From SB11 sp964584305 (GTDB taxonomy: Bacteria > Bacteroidota > Bacteroidia > UBA8524): a DNA stretch of 64,000 nt. The stretch is taken from positions 124,001 through 188,000 of the forward strand of contig CAZOZL010000002.1 in NCBI GenBank assembly GCA_964584305.1, in the 5' to 3' direction. Shown piece after piece: positions 34,339-44,149 of the stretch. The notes beneath the pieces are model-generated. The model ran no database searches. It worked only from the letters and a program-made list of their open reading frames with translations, and was not told where the DNA came from. Both the position numbers and the translations under genes were made by a program. Each line of letters starts with the position of its first letter. The stretch's first letter is position 1.

Positions 34339-34375
34339 AGAAAAACCCTGTTGGGATAGCGGGGTTTTTCTTTTA
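34339..34375 (+). terminator. Intrinsic terminator after the second ECF operon
   Basis: AGAAAAACCCTG (34339-34350) pairs with CGGGGTTTTTCT (34360-34371) with one wobble; TTTA follows. It lies 35 bp after the barrel gene and ends just before the M61 peptidase promoter. Confidence 0.8.
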
Positions 34376-34383
34376 TAGAAACC

Positions 34384-34391
34384 TACCTTTG
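34384..34391 (+). promoter_or_regulatory. -7 promoter element TACCTTTG of the M61 gene
   Basis: Exact TAnnTTTG, ending 6 bp before the ATG at 34398. A transcript starting a few bases later would be leaderless or nearly so. Confidence 0.55.
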
Positions 34392-34397
34392 CCATAC

Positions 34398-36122
34398 ATG
34401 AGGTACACTATACAACACGCAGCAGCCCACCTGCGCTATATAAATATCGAAGTAATAATTGATGATATTGAAGACGGATTAATAAATGTACAATTGCCCG
34501 CATGGCGACCAGGGCGGTACGAACTGGCAAATTTTGCTAAAAATGTCCGCAACTTTAAAGTTGAAGATGAAAAAGGGCAAACATTGCCACACAATAAAAT
34601 AACAAAAGACCTTTGGGAAATACTTACTTTAGATAGTAACGAGATTAAAATTAGCTACCAGTATTTTGCTGATGCATTAAATGCAGGGTCAACCTATACC
34701 GAAGATAATTTGCTATATATAAACCCTGTTAATTGCCTAATATACCAACCCAAAACGGCACACGAAGCCTGTGTTTTAACCCTTAATATTCCTGATAGTT
34801 TTACCATTGCTTGTGCATTACCAAAAGAGGGTAAAACCCTATATGCTAAAAACTTTGACGAGTTGGCAGACTCGCCAATAATAGCATCGCCTACTTTACA
34901 ACATAATAGTTTTGAGTATAAGGGGGTAACGCATCATATTTGGATAAACGGCGAGAATACCCTAAATATTGAAACATTTATTAGCGAGGTAAAACAATAC
35001 ACCCATGAACAAGTTGAAATTTACCAGCACTTCCCCACGAACGACTTTCACTACCTTATCCATTTTTTACCATACAAGTATAGGCATGGTGTGGAGCATA
35101 AAAACTCAACCGTAATAACCCACGGACCAGGCAACGAGTTTGACAAAAAAGAAAATAGAAGTGATTTGTTGGCTATTTGCAGCCACGAGTTATTTCATTT
35201 TTGGAATATAAAACGCCTTCGCCCAGCAACCATGCTACCCTACAATTTTGCAAAAGAGAATTATAGTAAACTGGGCTATGTTTACGAAGGTATAACTACT
35301 TATTATGGAGATTATATGCTACTTAGGGCTGGCGTATTCAGTTTTGATAAATACAGTACAGAGTTTTCAAAAGACTTGCAAAAGCACTTTAATAATGAGG
35401 GTAGATACAACTACTCTGTTTCCGAATCTTCTTTTGATACTTGGCTGGATGGCTACATCATAGGTACACCAGCACGCAAAGTATCAATATATGTTGAAGG
35501 AATGTTAGCCGCTTTAATTGCTGATATTAAAATACGTGAGGCTACTGATAATAAAAATAGCTTAGATACGGTGATGCAGCTATTATACCAACGGTTTTAT
35601 CTTAATGATACAGGATATACGGAGCGAGAGTATAAAGAAATTTTAGAAGAAGTGAGCGGACTAAATATGCAAAGCTATTTTGATGATATAATACACGGTA
35701 AAGGGGCGGTAGAAAAACAATTACCCAGCACTTTAGCTCTTTTAGGCTTGCAGATACAAGAAACCAATTCAGATATTTTACACGAACGTTTGTTTGGTTT
35801 TAAAACCACAGTAGTAAATAATAGTGTAGCAATAGCCTACTGTACTGCGGATAGCCCTGCCGATAAAGCAGGAGTAGCTTTGAACGACATACTTATAAGT
35901 ATAAATGGGCAGCAGGTTACTAATAGTGTAGAATTGGATGAGGTGATAAAAAGTAGTACCGAAGCGGTAACTTTAAAAACAAAATCACTATTTGGTGAAA
36001 AAGAAATAATACTACTGCCAAGTGATGAGAACTATTTTAAAAATTATGCCTTAGTAAAGGTAGATACCCCTACTGATGAGCAAAAACAATTTTTTAATGC
36101 TTGGAGCAAGCAAGATTTTTAA
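34398..36122 (+). CDS. M61 family aminopeptidase with PDZ domain
   Basis: 574 residues from the ATG at 34398 (an in-frame TTG at 34389 lies within the -7 element). No signal peptide is seen, so it appears cytoplasmic. The N-terminal beta-sandwich (RYTIQHAAAHLRYINIEVII, PAWRPGRYELANFAKNVRNF) precedes the thermolysin-like catalytic part with SHELFHFWNIKRLRP (HExxH at about 273) and YVYEGITTYYGDYMLLRAG (third zinc ligand Glu). A PDZ domain lies at about 465-545 (ADSPADKAGVALNDILISIN). Family members (glycyl aminopeptidase type) release N-terminal residues from peptides. It fits with the other peptidases of the window. Confidence 0.9.
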   Translation: MRYTIQHAAAHLRYINIEVIIDDIEDGLINVQLPAWRPGRYELANFAKNVRNFKVEDEKGQTLPHNKITKDLWEILTLDSNEIKISYQYFADALNAGSTYTEDNLLYINPVNCLIYQPKTAHEACVLTLNIPDSFTIACALPKEGKTLYAKNFDELADSPIIASPTLQHNSFEYKGVTHHIWINGENTLNIETFISEVKQYTHEQVEIYQHFPTNDFHYLIHFLPYKYRHGVEHKNSTVITHGPGNEFDKKENRSDLLAICSHELFHFWNIKRLRPATMLPYNFAKENYSKLGYVYEGITTYYGDYMLLRAGVFSFDKYSTEFSKDLQKHFNNEGRYNYSVSESSFDTWLDGYIIGTPARKVSIYVEGMLAALIADIKIREATDNKNSLDTVMQLLYQRFYLNDTGYTEREYKEILEEVSGLNMQSYFDDIIHGKGAVEKQLPSTLALLGLQIQETNSDILHERLFGFKTTVVNNSVAIAYCTADSPADKAGVALNDILISINGQQVTNSVELDEVIKSSTEAVTLKTKSLFGEKEIILLPSDENYFKNYALVKVDTPTDEQKQFFNAWSKQDF

Positions 36123-36153
36123 GAACACTTTATAAATCTTGCTATATAAATAA

Positions 36154-36184
36154 GAAAAGCCCAACTATGTTGGGCTTTTCCTGT
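36154..36184. terminator. Bidirectional terminator between convergent genes
   Basis: A perfect 12-bp stem GAAAAGCCCAAC / GTTGGGCTTTTC (36154-36165, 36169-36180) with a 3-nt loop, between the M61 gene (+) and the M43 protease (-). The A- and T-rich outer parts of the stem suit termination in both directions. Confidence 0.85.
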
Positions 36185-36202
36185 TATATGAACTAATTAT
36201 GT

Positions 36203-38353
36203 TTATTCAATAGAAATAAGTTTTTTGGTATATACGTTACCATCAACAGTTAGTTTAATAAAGTATATGCCGCCAGTAGTATTGTATTTATTAGCATTAA
36301 AAGTAAACTCTTGGTTTCCTTGTGTGTACTCACCATCAGCCAAGGTAGCAACGGTACGTCCAAGAATATCCTGCACAGTAACTTTTACTTTACTATCATC
36401 AAGTAGGTTAACGGCAATATTAGCATTACCATTTGTAGGGTTAGGATATACGCTAAAGTTAGCATTATCATTATAAAAATTATTGTTAATAGATGATGGG
36501 AAACCAAAGTTAATAGCATCTATATAAAAGTTATTTCCACCATTACTAATAAACTGGAATCTAAAACGTAAATTTTGACGTTGCGTAGCATTTATATTAC
36601 CAGGAACATTTATTACTACTTGTCTCCATTTTGAACGATCAGAAGGCACAAATGGTGATGCAGAGTTAGGAGGTACATTACCAATAGTACTTAGTGATCC
36701 TCCAGCACGCGACCATATTTGTATCCAAGATTGACCACAGTTTGTTGAGTAATACACGCGAAAACCATCAGTAGATAATCCAGCAGTAAATGAACGTTGA
36801 GCAAATGAATAATAAAAAGATACTTTAGGAGCTGAAACACCTGACAAATCTATTGAAGGTGAAAATAAGTTGAACCTTGAACCTGCAATACCATTGCCAT
36901 TAGGTACTTGAAGTGTGCGGGAGTTATCAGGCAAAACAGTGCCTACGCCAACATCTGAAATTCTATAATCAACAAATGTAGTACTGTTAGTGTACCACCC
37001 ATCAACTGGAAAAACTGGAAATTCAAAATCTTGAGTATAAGGTGCTTTTGCATTAGCTATAGCTGGAGATACTTCAATATAGTCTTTCAGTACTAATGTA
37101 TCAGCACCATTAATATTACTTACTATCAAAGTAACATCATATTTACCAGCGCTTGCATAAGAAACATTAGGATTTGTAACTGAAGATGTAGCGGGAGTAC
37201 CGCCTTCAAAAATCCATTCGCGAGTAACAGCACCCGAATAGTTATGAGAGTTATCTCTAAAACTAACACCAGTACCACCAGCACAAGCAAATTGATTGCG
37301 TGAACGCTGGTTGTCTATCGAAAAGAAATCAGCAATAGGAGCACAAGCTGAAGGTGCGTTAGGTACATCAGTTCCTGTGGCAATCAAATTTGCCTCAGTA
37401 GTTAACATGAACCTCCAATTTTCAAGTGAAGCATCCATACGTGCCTTTTGCCCAATGGTAAACATATTTTGGCAAGTACCAGTAGTATAGTCCATATAGT
37501 TTTCTATTTGGTCTGGCAAATCTTGCTCATTTGGGCTATTAGGAACACAGACATTACGAGAAAAATTACAACTTAAAATTCCAGAACGACCCTCACACGG
37601 AGGCGTATCATCCACACGATCACCATTATCACATCCGCCTTGAAAAGGGTGAAGACAACCCAGCCAGTGTCCTACCTCATGCGTAACGGTAGTAGCGTTA
37701 TTAGGTCTGCTCGTTCCTATTGAACCAATTTGGTCAGAACGAACTATTATACCGTCGGTATTGTATGAACCCGCCCAAGGAAATTGAGCAAATCCAGCAA
37801 TACCCACAAGGTCAGAAAGATTTACAATAGCATCAACTACCCAAATATTAAAGTAGCGGTCGGTAGGCCAAACACTTTTAATCTTTATATTATTAGTACC
37901 ATTATCGGTTTCTTCTTCATATATCCTAACAATACCATTAGTACAATTACCTTTAGGGTCTATACGTGCTAAGCGAAATTCTATTTCCATATCGCCAGCA
38001 ACACCTTTAAAAATATCACGTGTATTAGCGGCATTTGCATTTTTACGGCGAAATGTTTCATTCAAAATTCGCATTTCATCATTAATTTGTGCGTCAGAAA
38101 TATTTTCACTACCTGCACTATGAAAAATATGGAAAACAACAGGGATGATTCTTATCTCACCCGTTTTTCTTATGTTTTGTGTAGCAGCCATTTTAGCGGC
38201 ATCCAAATCAAACTGATTTTGCCTGTCAAGCAATGTGGGATCTTCTTGTAGCATTTTTTGATATGCCTCATCAGTAGCGCATCTTTTTGGTGTTTGCGCA
38301 AATGCTGTGGTAGCAATTGCTACCAAAAACATAGATAATAAAATTCTTTTCAT
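36203..38353 (-). CDS. Secreted M43 metalloprotease with PKD and T9SS sorting domains (paralog)
   Basis: 716 residues, same architecture as 22692-24833. Signal peptide 1-19 (VAIATTAFAQ). Zinc motif HEVGHWLGCLHPF at about 226, then GDRVDDTPPCEGRSG and MDYTTGTCQNMFTIGQKARM. PKD domain about 345-430 (YASAGKYDVTLIVSNINGAD), MAM-like beta-sandwich about 440-625, T9SS type-A C-terminal domain (FSVYPNPTNGNANIAVNLLD ... GGIYFIKLTVDGNVYTKKLI). It differs from the paralog in the insert after the zinc motif (extra Cys and Arg-rich loop), which may change specificity. Exported by type IX secretion for extracellular protein breakdown. Confidence 0.93.
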   Translation of the reverse strand: MKRILLSMFLVAIATTAFAQTPKRCATDEAYQKMLQEDPTLLDRQNQFDLDAAKMAATQNIRKTGEIRIIPVVFHIFHSAGSENISDAQINDEMRILNETFRRKNANAANTRDIFKGVAGDMEIEFRLARIDPKGNCTNGIVRIYEEETDNGTNNIKIKSVWPTDRYFNIWVVDAIVNLSDLVGIAGFAQFPWAGSYNTDGIIVRSDQIGSIGTSRPNNATTVTHEVGHWLGCLHPFQGGCDNGDRVDDTPPCEGRSGILSCNFSRNVCVPNSPNEQDLPDQIENYMDYTTGTCQNMFTIGQKARMDASLENWRFMLTTEANLIATGTDVPNAPSACAPIADFFSIDNQRSRNQFACAGGTGVSFRDNSHNYSGAVTREWIFEGGTPATSSVTNPNVSYASAGKYDVTLIVSNINGADTLVLKDYIEVSPAIANAKAPYTQDFEFPVFPVDGWYTNSTTFVDYRISDVGVGTVLPDNSRTLQVPNGNGIAGSRFNLFSPSIDLSGVSAPKVSFYYSFAQRSFTAGLSTDGFRVYYSTNCGQSWIQIWSRAGGSLSTIGNVPPNSASPFVPSDRSKWRQVVINVPGNINATQRQNLRFRFQFISNGGNNFYIDAINFGFPSSINNNFYNDNANFSVYPNPTNGNANIAVNLLDDSKVKVTVQDILGRTVATLADGEYTQGNQEFTFNANKYNTTGGIYFIKLTVDGNVYTKKLISIE

Positions 38354-38569
38354 ATTAAATATCAGCGGTTATTCTGTGTTTGTATTAGTACTTGATACTA
38401 TCAATCTTCAATAATAGAAATTTTTGCCTTTTGAAAAAAATTTCTACCATTAAAAAATCAACTTATTTGGTTTTGATAAAAGGCATTAACACACCATTTA
38501 CCTTTTTATAAACGATATATATGCAACAAGGGTTGTAAAGTTTGTGAAAAAAATGCTGTTGCTCCACTT

Positions 38570-38625
38570 TCTTGCAGCAGGTTGAAACCTACCACAATTC
38601 ATAACCTTAACAAAACCTTCTTTTC
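38570..38625 (+). repeat. Dispersed intergenic repeat, copy A (partial)
   Basis: CTTGCAGCAGGTTGAAACCT and following ACCACAATTCATAACCTTAA match the 3' module of the repeat family also seen at 46495-46582, 51812-51900 and, inverted, 59536-59650. This copy stops before the hairpin part. It lies in the 331-bp gap before icmF, which otherwise shows only the -7 element at 38654. Confidence 0.65.
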
Positions 38626-38653
38626 CAAATTAGCACATCAATCAATCAAGTAT

Positions 38654-38661
38654 TACCTTTG
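38654..38661 (+). promoter_or_regulatory. -7 promoter element TACCTTTG of icmF
   Basis: Exact TAnnTTTG, 24 bp before the ATG at 38686. No clear -33 TTTG partner. Confidence 0.55.
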
Positions 38662-38685
38662 CACCTCCATAAAAATCGTTGAAAT

Positions 38686-41600
38686 ATGATTAGTACTACT
38701 CCCGTAAAAGTATATACTCTTAAAAATAAAATACGTATTGTAACTGCTGCTGCTTTGTTTGATGGGCATGATGCTGCTATAAATATTATGCGCCGCATAT
38801 TGCAAAGTAGTGGTGCCGAGGTTATCCATTTGGGACACGACCGTAGCGTTGCCGAAGTTATAGATTGTGCCATACAAGAGGATGCTCAAGCCATAGCCAT
38901 TACCAGCTACCAAGGTGGGCATATGGAGTACTTTAAGTATATGTACGACTTGTTGAAAGAGCGAGATAGTGAGCAAATAAAACTGTTTGGCGGTGGTGGC
39001 GGGGTTATCCTTCCCGAAGAAATAAAAGAACTGCACGAGTACGGCATTACCCGCATCTACACGCCTGATGATGGGCGTGAAATGGGCTTGCAGGGCATGA
39101 TAAACGACTTACTCCAAACCAGCGATTTCCCTACGGGGAAAAACCTTAACGGCGAGGTGAAACGCTTGGGCAAACGTGATGTGAAAGCCATTGCTCGCCT
39201 TATATCAGCCGCAGAAAACAACTATGATGAAACCCGCCCCATGTTGGATGAGGTGCAGGCAATAAGCAAAAATATTAAAACACCCGTTTTGGGTATTACT
39301 GGTACAGGCGGCTCGGGTAAATCATCATTAGTAGATGAATTAGTACGTCGCTTTTTGATAGATTTTGAAGATAAAACCATTGCTATCATTTCGGTCGACC
39401 CTTCTAAACGTAAAACAGGCGGGGCTTTATTGGGCGATCGTATCCGTATGAATGCCATTCGTAATGATAGGGTGTATATGCGCTCTTTGGCTACTCGCCA
39501 AAGCAACTTGGCTTTAAGCAAATATGTAAAAGAAGCGGTTGATATTGTAAAGGCAGCTAATTTTGATATTATCATCTTAGAAACATCGGGCATTGGGCAA
39601 AGCGATACCGAAATTATAGAGCATAGTGATATGAGCCTCTATGTGATGACCCCCGAATACGGTGCGGCAACACAGTTAGAAAAAATTGATATGTTAGACT
39701 TTGCTGATATTATAGCACTTAACAAGTTTGATAAACGTGGGGCTTTGGATGCCGTTAGAGATGTGAAAAAGCAGTACAAGCGCAACCATCAACTATGGGA
39801 TACTCCTGATGAGGATTTACCCGTATTTGGCACGATAGCTTCACAGTTTAACGACCCAGGTATGAATAGCCTGTACCGTGCCATTATGGATAGTTTGGTG
39901 GAGAAAACAGGAGCAGATTTAAAATCGACGTTTGAAGTATCGACAGAAATGTCAAAAAAGATATATATCATACCACCAGAGCGCACGCGCTACCTTAGTG
40001 AGATTTCTGAAAATAACCGTAGTTATAATAAATGGGCAGCGCAACAAGCAACAACAGCACAAAAGCTATTTAGCCTTCGCACAAGTATAGAAACATTAAA
40101 AGAGACAAAGGTAGATGATAAAGAAAACCTTATACAATCTTTAGAAGCTGCCTATACAGAAGTAGAGCTAAACCTCGACCCTCACAACAAAAAAATGTTA
40201 GAAGAGTGGGACGAGACAGTGAAACAATACAGTGAAGACTTTTTTATATTTAAAGTCCGTGATAAAGAGATAAAAATTAAAACCTTTAGCGAGTCGCTAT
40301 CGCATAGTCGTATCCCAAAAGTAGCTTTGCCCAAATACAAAGCATGGGGAGATTTACTACACTGGATATTGCAAGAAAACGTACCTGGCGGGTTTCCTTA
40401 TACATCGGGAGTATTTCCCTTTAAACGGGAGAACGAAGACCCTACTCGTATGTTTGCTGGTGAAGGTGGTGCAGAGCGCACCAACCATCGTTTCCACTAT
40501 GTAAGTTTGGGTATGCCTGCCAAACGTTTATCAACGGCGTTTGACTCGGTAACGTTATACGGACAAGACCCTGATTTTCGCCCTGATATTTACGGAAAAA
40601 TTGGTAATGCAGGGGTATCGGTATGGAGTTTAGATGCTGCTAAAAAACTGTACTCGGGTTTTAACTTAGCCCACCCTACCACTTCGGTATCTATGACTAT
40701 TAATGGTCCTGCGGCTATACTTGCCGCCTTTTTTATGAATACCGCCATTGACCAACAATGCGAGCTTTATATAAAAGAAAACGGCTTGGAAAAGGAAATA
40801 CGCCAAAAGATAAAAGATATTTTCGCTGCTAAAAAATTGCCTACACCTGCATATCAAGGTGATTTACCCAAAGGTAACGATGGTTTAGGCTTAATGCTGT
40901 TAGGCGTTACAGGCGACCAAGTTTTACCCAAAAAAATATATGAAAATATAAAGGTAAAAACTCTTTCTGCCGTACGGGGTACTGTACAAGCCGATATTTT
41001 AAAAGAAGACCAAGCACAGAATACCTGTATTTTTAGTACAGAGTTTAGCCTGCGGCTAATGGGTGATGTGCAGCAGTATTTTATAGACCATAATGTGCGG
41101 AATTTTTACTCGGTTTCTATTAGCGGGTATCATATTGCAGAGGCGGGTGCAAACCCTATTACACAGTTGGCATTAACACTTTCTAACGGATTCACCTATG
41201 TAGAGTATTACCTAAGTCGTGGTATGGACATTAATAAGTTTGCGCCTAACCTATCTTTCTTTTTTAGTAATGGTATAGACCCTGAATATAGTGTGATTGG
41301 GCGTGTGGCTCGCCGTATTTGGGCAAAAGCCATGAAAAATAAATACAACGCCAACCAGCGTAGCCAAATGCTTAAATATCACATACAAACCAGTGGTAGG
41401 TCGCTACACGCACAAGAGATTGACTTTAACGATATACGCACAACTTTGCAAGCCTTGTATGCTATAAACGATAACTGTCAAAGCCTGCATACTAATGCCT
41501 ACGACGAAGCTATTACTACCCCAACGGAGGAAAGTGTACGCCGTGCAATGGCAATCCAATTGATTATTAATAAAGAGTTAGGCTTATCTAAAAACGAAAA

Positions 41601-42075
41601 TCCTATACAAGGAGCGTTTATCATAGAAGAACTTACCGACTTGGTAGAGGAAGCTGTATTAATAGAGTTTGACCGTATAAACGAGCGTGGCGGTGTTTTA
41701 GGAGCAATGGAAACCATGTACCAACGCAACAAAATACAAGAAGAAAGTTTGTACTACGAAACCTTGAAGCACACGGGTGAGTTCCCTATTATCGGGGTAA
41801 ATACCTTTTTATCATCAAAAGGATCGCCAACGGTAATACCACAAGAAGTAATACGCAGCACCAAAGAAGAGAAAGACTACCAAATTACAGCTATGGAAGC
41901 CATGCACCAACTGCATGAGGCGAAAACACAAGAAATGTTGAGTGCGCTACAAAAAACCGCTGTGGAGAATAAAAATATTTTTGAAGTACTGATAGAAGCA
42001 GTGAAATACTGCACTTTAGGGCAAATAACCAATTCCCTTTTTGAAGTAGGCGGACAGTACAGAAGGAATATGTAG
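38686..42075 (+). CDS. icmF: Fused isobutyryl-CoA mutase (IcmF)
   Basis: 1129 residues. Order of parts: B12-binding domain (about 12-150; DGHDAAINIMRRILQSSGAE holds the axial His, then TSYQGGHMEYFKYMYDLLKE), a MeaI-type G-protein chaperone (P-loop GTGGSGKSSLVDEL at about 205, switch region SVDPSKRKTGGALLGDRIRM), and the acyl-CoA mutase barrel (about 560-1120; FPYTSGVFPFKRENEDPTRM, SVSISGYHIAEAGANPITQL). IcmF interconverts isobutyryl-CoA and n-butyryl-CoA (or isovaleryl- and pivalyl-CoA) with adenosylcobalamin, the fused G-protein handling cofactor loading. It fits valine or fatty-acid catabolism. The length and order are typical for the family. A frameshifted reductase follows. Confidence 0.95.
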   Translation: MISTTPVKVYTLKNKIRIVTAAALFDGHDAAINIMRRILQSSGAEVIHLGHDRSVAEVIDCAIQEDAQAIAITSYQGGHMEYFKYMYDLLKERDSEQIKLFGGGGGVILPEEIKELHEYGITRIYTPDDGREMGLQGMINDLLQTSDFPTGKNLNGEVKRLGKRDVKAIARLISAAENNYDETRPMLDEVQAISKNIKTPVLGITGTGGSGKSSLVDELVRRFLIDFEDKTIAIISVDPSKRKTGGALLGDRIRMNAIRNDRVYMRSLATRQSNLALSKYVKEAVDIVKAANFDIIILETSGIGQSDTEIIEHSDMSLYVMTPEYGAATQLEKIDMLDFADIIALNKFDKRGALDAVRDVKKQYKRNHQLWDTPDEDLPVFGTIASQFNDPGMNSLYRAIMDSLVEKTGADLKSTFEVSTEMSKKIYIIPPERTRYLSEISENNRSYNKWAAQQATTAQKLFSLRTSIETLKETKVDDKENLIQSLEAAYTEVELNLDPHNKKMLEEWDETVKQYSEDFFIFKVRDKEIKIKTFSESLSHSRIPKVALPKYKAWGDLLHWILQENVPGGFPYTSGVFPFKRENEDPTRMFAGEGGAERTNHRFHYVSLGMPAKRLSTAFDSVTLYGQDPDFRPDIYGKIGNAGVSVWSLDAAKKLYSGFNLAHPTTSVSMTINGPAAILAAFFMNTAIDQQCELYIKENGLEKEIRQKIKDIFAAKKLPTPAYQGDLPKGNDGLGLMLLGVTGDQVLPKKIYENIKVKTLSAVRGTVQADILKEDQAQNTCIFSTEFSLRLMGDVQQYFIDHNVRNFYSVSISGYHIAEAGANPITQLALTLSNGFTYVEYYLSRGMDINKFAPNLSFFFSNGIDPEYSVIGRVARRIWAKAMKNKYNANQRSQMLKYHIQTSGRSLHAQEIDFNDIRTTLQALYAINDNCQSLHTNAYDEAITTPTEESVRRAMAIQLIINKELGLSKNENPIQGAFIIEELTDLVEEAVLIEFDRINERGGVLGAMETMYQRNKIQEESLYYETLKHTGEFPIIGVNTFLSSKGSPTVIPQEVIRSTKEEKDYQITAMEAMHQLHEAKTQEMLSALQKTAVENKNIFEVLIEAVKYCTLGQITNSLFEVGGQYRRNM

Positions 42076-42212
42076 ATTTCAAATTGCCATATTTCGACTA
42101 CACTCAATATGAACAATTTGAAGATTTAATGATTGTGCGGTAGGCAGTCATGCTGAACTTGTTAAAGTATGAATTTTGAAGCTGAACAATTACAAAAAGA
42201 GCTTAATAAAAA

Positions 42213-42730
42213 TTGAATTCTAAACCTCTCATAATATTAGCTTCATCACGCAAAAAAAGTGATACTAAGAAATTAGCAGATATTGTTTTTAAGGATACTG
42301 AACAGACTATTATTGATTTGCTTGACTACTCGCGCACTACAATTATGATGAAGAATACCCTGCCAATGATGAGTTTTTGCAAGTTGTAGAACAAATGCTA
42401 TTACACAATGTAATTATACTTGCAACACCGGTATATTGGTATAGTATGAGTGGCTATATGAAAGTATTTTTTGATAGGCTTACTGATGTAGTAAGCTCAC
42501 AAAAGCAATTGGGCAGGCAGCTTAAAGGAAAACGTGTTGGTTTATTAGCTATAAGCAATAGTGATGCTTTGCCAGAAGGTTTTGAAATTCCCTTTAGCAA
42601 TACTGCAAAGTATTTAGGCATGAACTATTTAGGTTGTTTTTTTAGCTCATCTAAAGAATTGAAAGACAATTTACCTGTAATTGAAAAAAAGGCATCACAG
42701 TGGGTTGTGAGACTTAAAAACAATTATTAA
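42213..42730 (+). pseudogene. Frameshifted flavodoxin-like NAD(P)H-dependent FMN reductase
   Basis: From a TTG at 42213 the first frame reads KPLIILASSRKKSDTKKLAD, a typical flavin-reductase N-terminus, up to LLDYS at about 42332. The sequence then continues in another frame as HYNYDEEYPANDEFLQVVEQ and NVIILATPVYWYSMSGYMKV, FFDRL..., to the stop at 42730. Two bases (42333-42334) separate the frames, so a single-base loss has occurred, or the read is wrong. The joined product would be about 172 residues, the normal size, and the LASSRKKSDT and TPVYWYSMSGYMKVFFDR motifs bind FMN. A 15-codon frame (42165-42212 region, NFEAEQLQKELNKN) overlaps the start. Confidence 0.75.
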
Positions 42731-42785
42731 TCATAAAGTCAACATAGTATAGCAATATCATTTTTATAAGCTACTTGTTAGGTAT

Positions 42786-42793
42786 TATATTTG
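42786..42793 (+). promoter_or_regulatory. -7 promoter element TATATTTG of hmgA
   Basis: Exact TAnnTTTG only 4 bp before the ATG at 42798, so transcription would start at or just after the initiation codon region; a leaderless mRNA is implied. Confidence 0.6.
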
Positions 42794-42797
42794 CGCT

Positions 42798-43955
42798 ATG
42801 CCATTTTATCATAAATTAGGGAAAATTCCACAAAAACGCCACACGGTTTACCGCAAACCCGATGGTGATTTATATGCCGAAGAGCTTGTATCTACCGAAG
42901 GTTTCTCTAATATATATTCACTCGTATATCATTGTTATCCTCCTACATCAGTAAAACAAATTGACGAACCCTATAGTGTTGAGCCAAAAATAGCGGTTGC
43001 AAAAAATATGCAGAGCCGTAGTTTTTTAACCTACCAAGTAGCCGCAAAAAACGATTATATAGAAAGTAGAGTTACCTTATTGGTAAATAATGATTTACAC
43101 ATAAGCAGTGCTGCGCCAAAAAAATCTACTACCGATTATTTTTTTAAAAATACCGATGCTGATGAGGTTATTTTTATACACGAAGGTGAAGGAAAGCTAA
43201 AAACCTTATATGGTGAAGTTTCTTTTGAGTATGGGGACTATTTGGTTATTCCTCGTGGTACTATATATCAGTTTGAGTTTAAGGACGAGAATAATCGTTT
43301 ATTTATAACAGAATCATTTAGCCCAATAGTACCGCCCAAACGGTATCGTAACAATTTTGGACAATTGTTAGAGCATAGCCCATACTGTGAGCGTGATATT
43401 AAACTACCCGAAAATTTACAAACACACGACGAGAAGGGCGAGTTTAAGGTAATGATAAAAAAACAAGGAATGATTTGGGCTTATACCTATACCACGCACC
43501 CATTTGATGCGATAGGTTGGGATGGCTATGTTTATCCCTATGGGTTTTCTATACACAATTTCGAGCCTATTACAGGGCGTGTACACCAACCTCCACCAGT
43601 ACACCAAACTTTTGAGGGGCATAATTTTGTTATCTGCTCATTTTGCCCTCGCTTGTTCGATTATCATCCGCAGGCTGTTCCTGCCCCCTACAACCATAGT
43701 AATATAGATAGTGATGAAATACTGTACTATGTTGCTGGTGATTTTATGAGCCGTAAACACGTTGAACGGGGCATGATAACGCTACACCCAAAAGGTATTC
43801 CACATGGACCACACCCTGGTACTGTTGAAAAATCTATCGGAGCAAAACAAACACATGAGTTGGCTGTAATGATAGACCCTTTTTATCCCTTACAAATAAC
43901 AGAGCAGGCTTTGGCTTTAGAAGACCCTAACTACTGGAAAAGCTGGATAGAGTAA
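42798..43955 (+). CDS. hmgA: Homogentisate 1,2-dioxygenase
   Basis: 385 residues; shorter than Pseudomonas HmgA (about 430), as in other Bacteroidota. This Fe(II) cupin enzyme opens the ring of homogentisate to maleylacetoacetate in tyrosine/phenylalanine breakdown. Seen are IHEGEGKLKTLYGEVSFEYG (cupin strand), VIPRGTIYQFEF, and the metal-site region YVAGDFMSRKHVERGMITLH followed by PKGIPHGPHPG, which matches the family iron ligands (His-Glu-His). The neighbouring S46 peptidase and tryptophanase suggest active amino-acid use. No hppD or fahA is in the window. Confidence 0.93.
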   Translation: MPFYHKLGKIPQKRHTVYRKPDGDLYAEELVSTEGFSNIYSLVYHCYPPTSVKQIDEPYSVEPKIAVAKNMQSRSFLTYQVAAKNDYIESRVTLLVNNDLHISSAAPKKSTTDYFFKNTDADEVIFIHEGEGKLKTLYGEVSFEYGDYLVIPRGTIYQFEFKDENNRLFITESFSPIVPPKRYRNNFGQLLEHSPYCERDIKLPENLQTHDEKGEFKVMIKKQGMIWAYTYTTHPFDAIGWDGYVYPYGFSIHNFEPITGRVHQPPPVHQTFEGHNFVICSFCPRLFDYHPQAVPAPYNHSNIDSDEILYYVAGDFMSRKHVERGMITLHPKGIPHGPHPGTVEKSIGAKQTHELAVMIDPFYPLQITEQALALEDPNYWKSWIE

Positions 43956-44135
43956 AATTGCGTTTATCAAATAATATGCGCCTCCCCAATATTTAGAACA
44001 CAAGCGGAAAATTTGTATTTGGCTTTCGTTTGGGATAGGCGTAAATACTTACCCTATTTCATAAAGAATGATAACCCATTATAAAATAGCGGAGGGCTTT
44101 AACCCTCAACATCATAAATTTTCCACTAAAAAAAC

Positions 44136-44143
44136 TATTTTTG
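44136..44143 (+). promoter_or_regulatory. -7 promoter element TATTTTTG of the S46 peptidase
   Basis: Exact TAnnTTTG, 6 bp before the ATG at 44150. It also covers an in-frame TTG at 44141, which argues for the ATG as the true start. Confidence 0.5.
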
Positions 44144-44149
44144 CTTTCT

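Noticed and set aside
42377..42730. Stand-alone 117-codon gene with TTG start
   Set aside because: It is the second half of the frameshifted flavin reductase; the first half is present in another frame from 42213.
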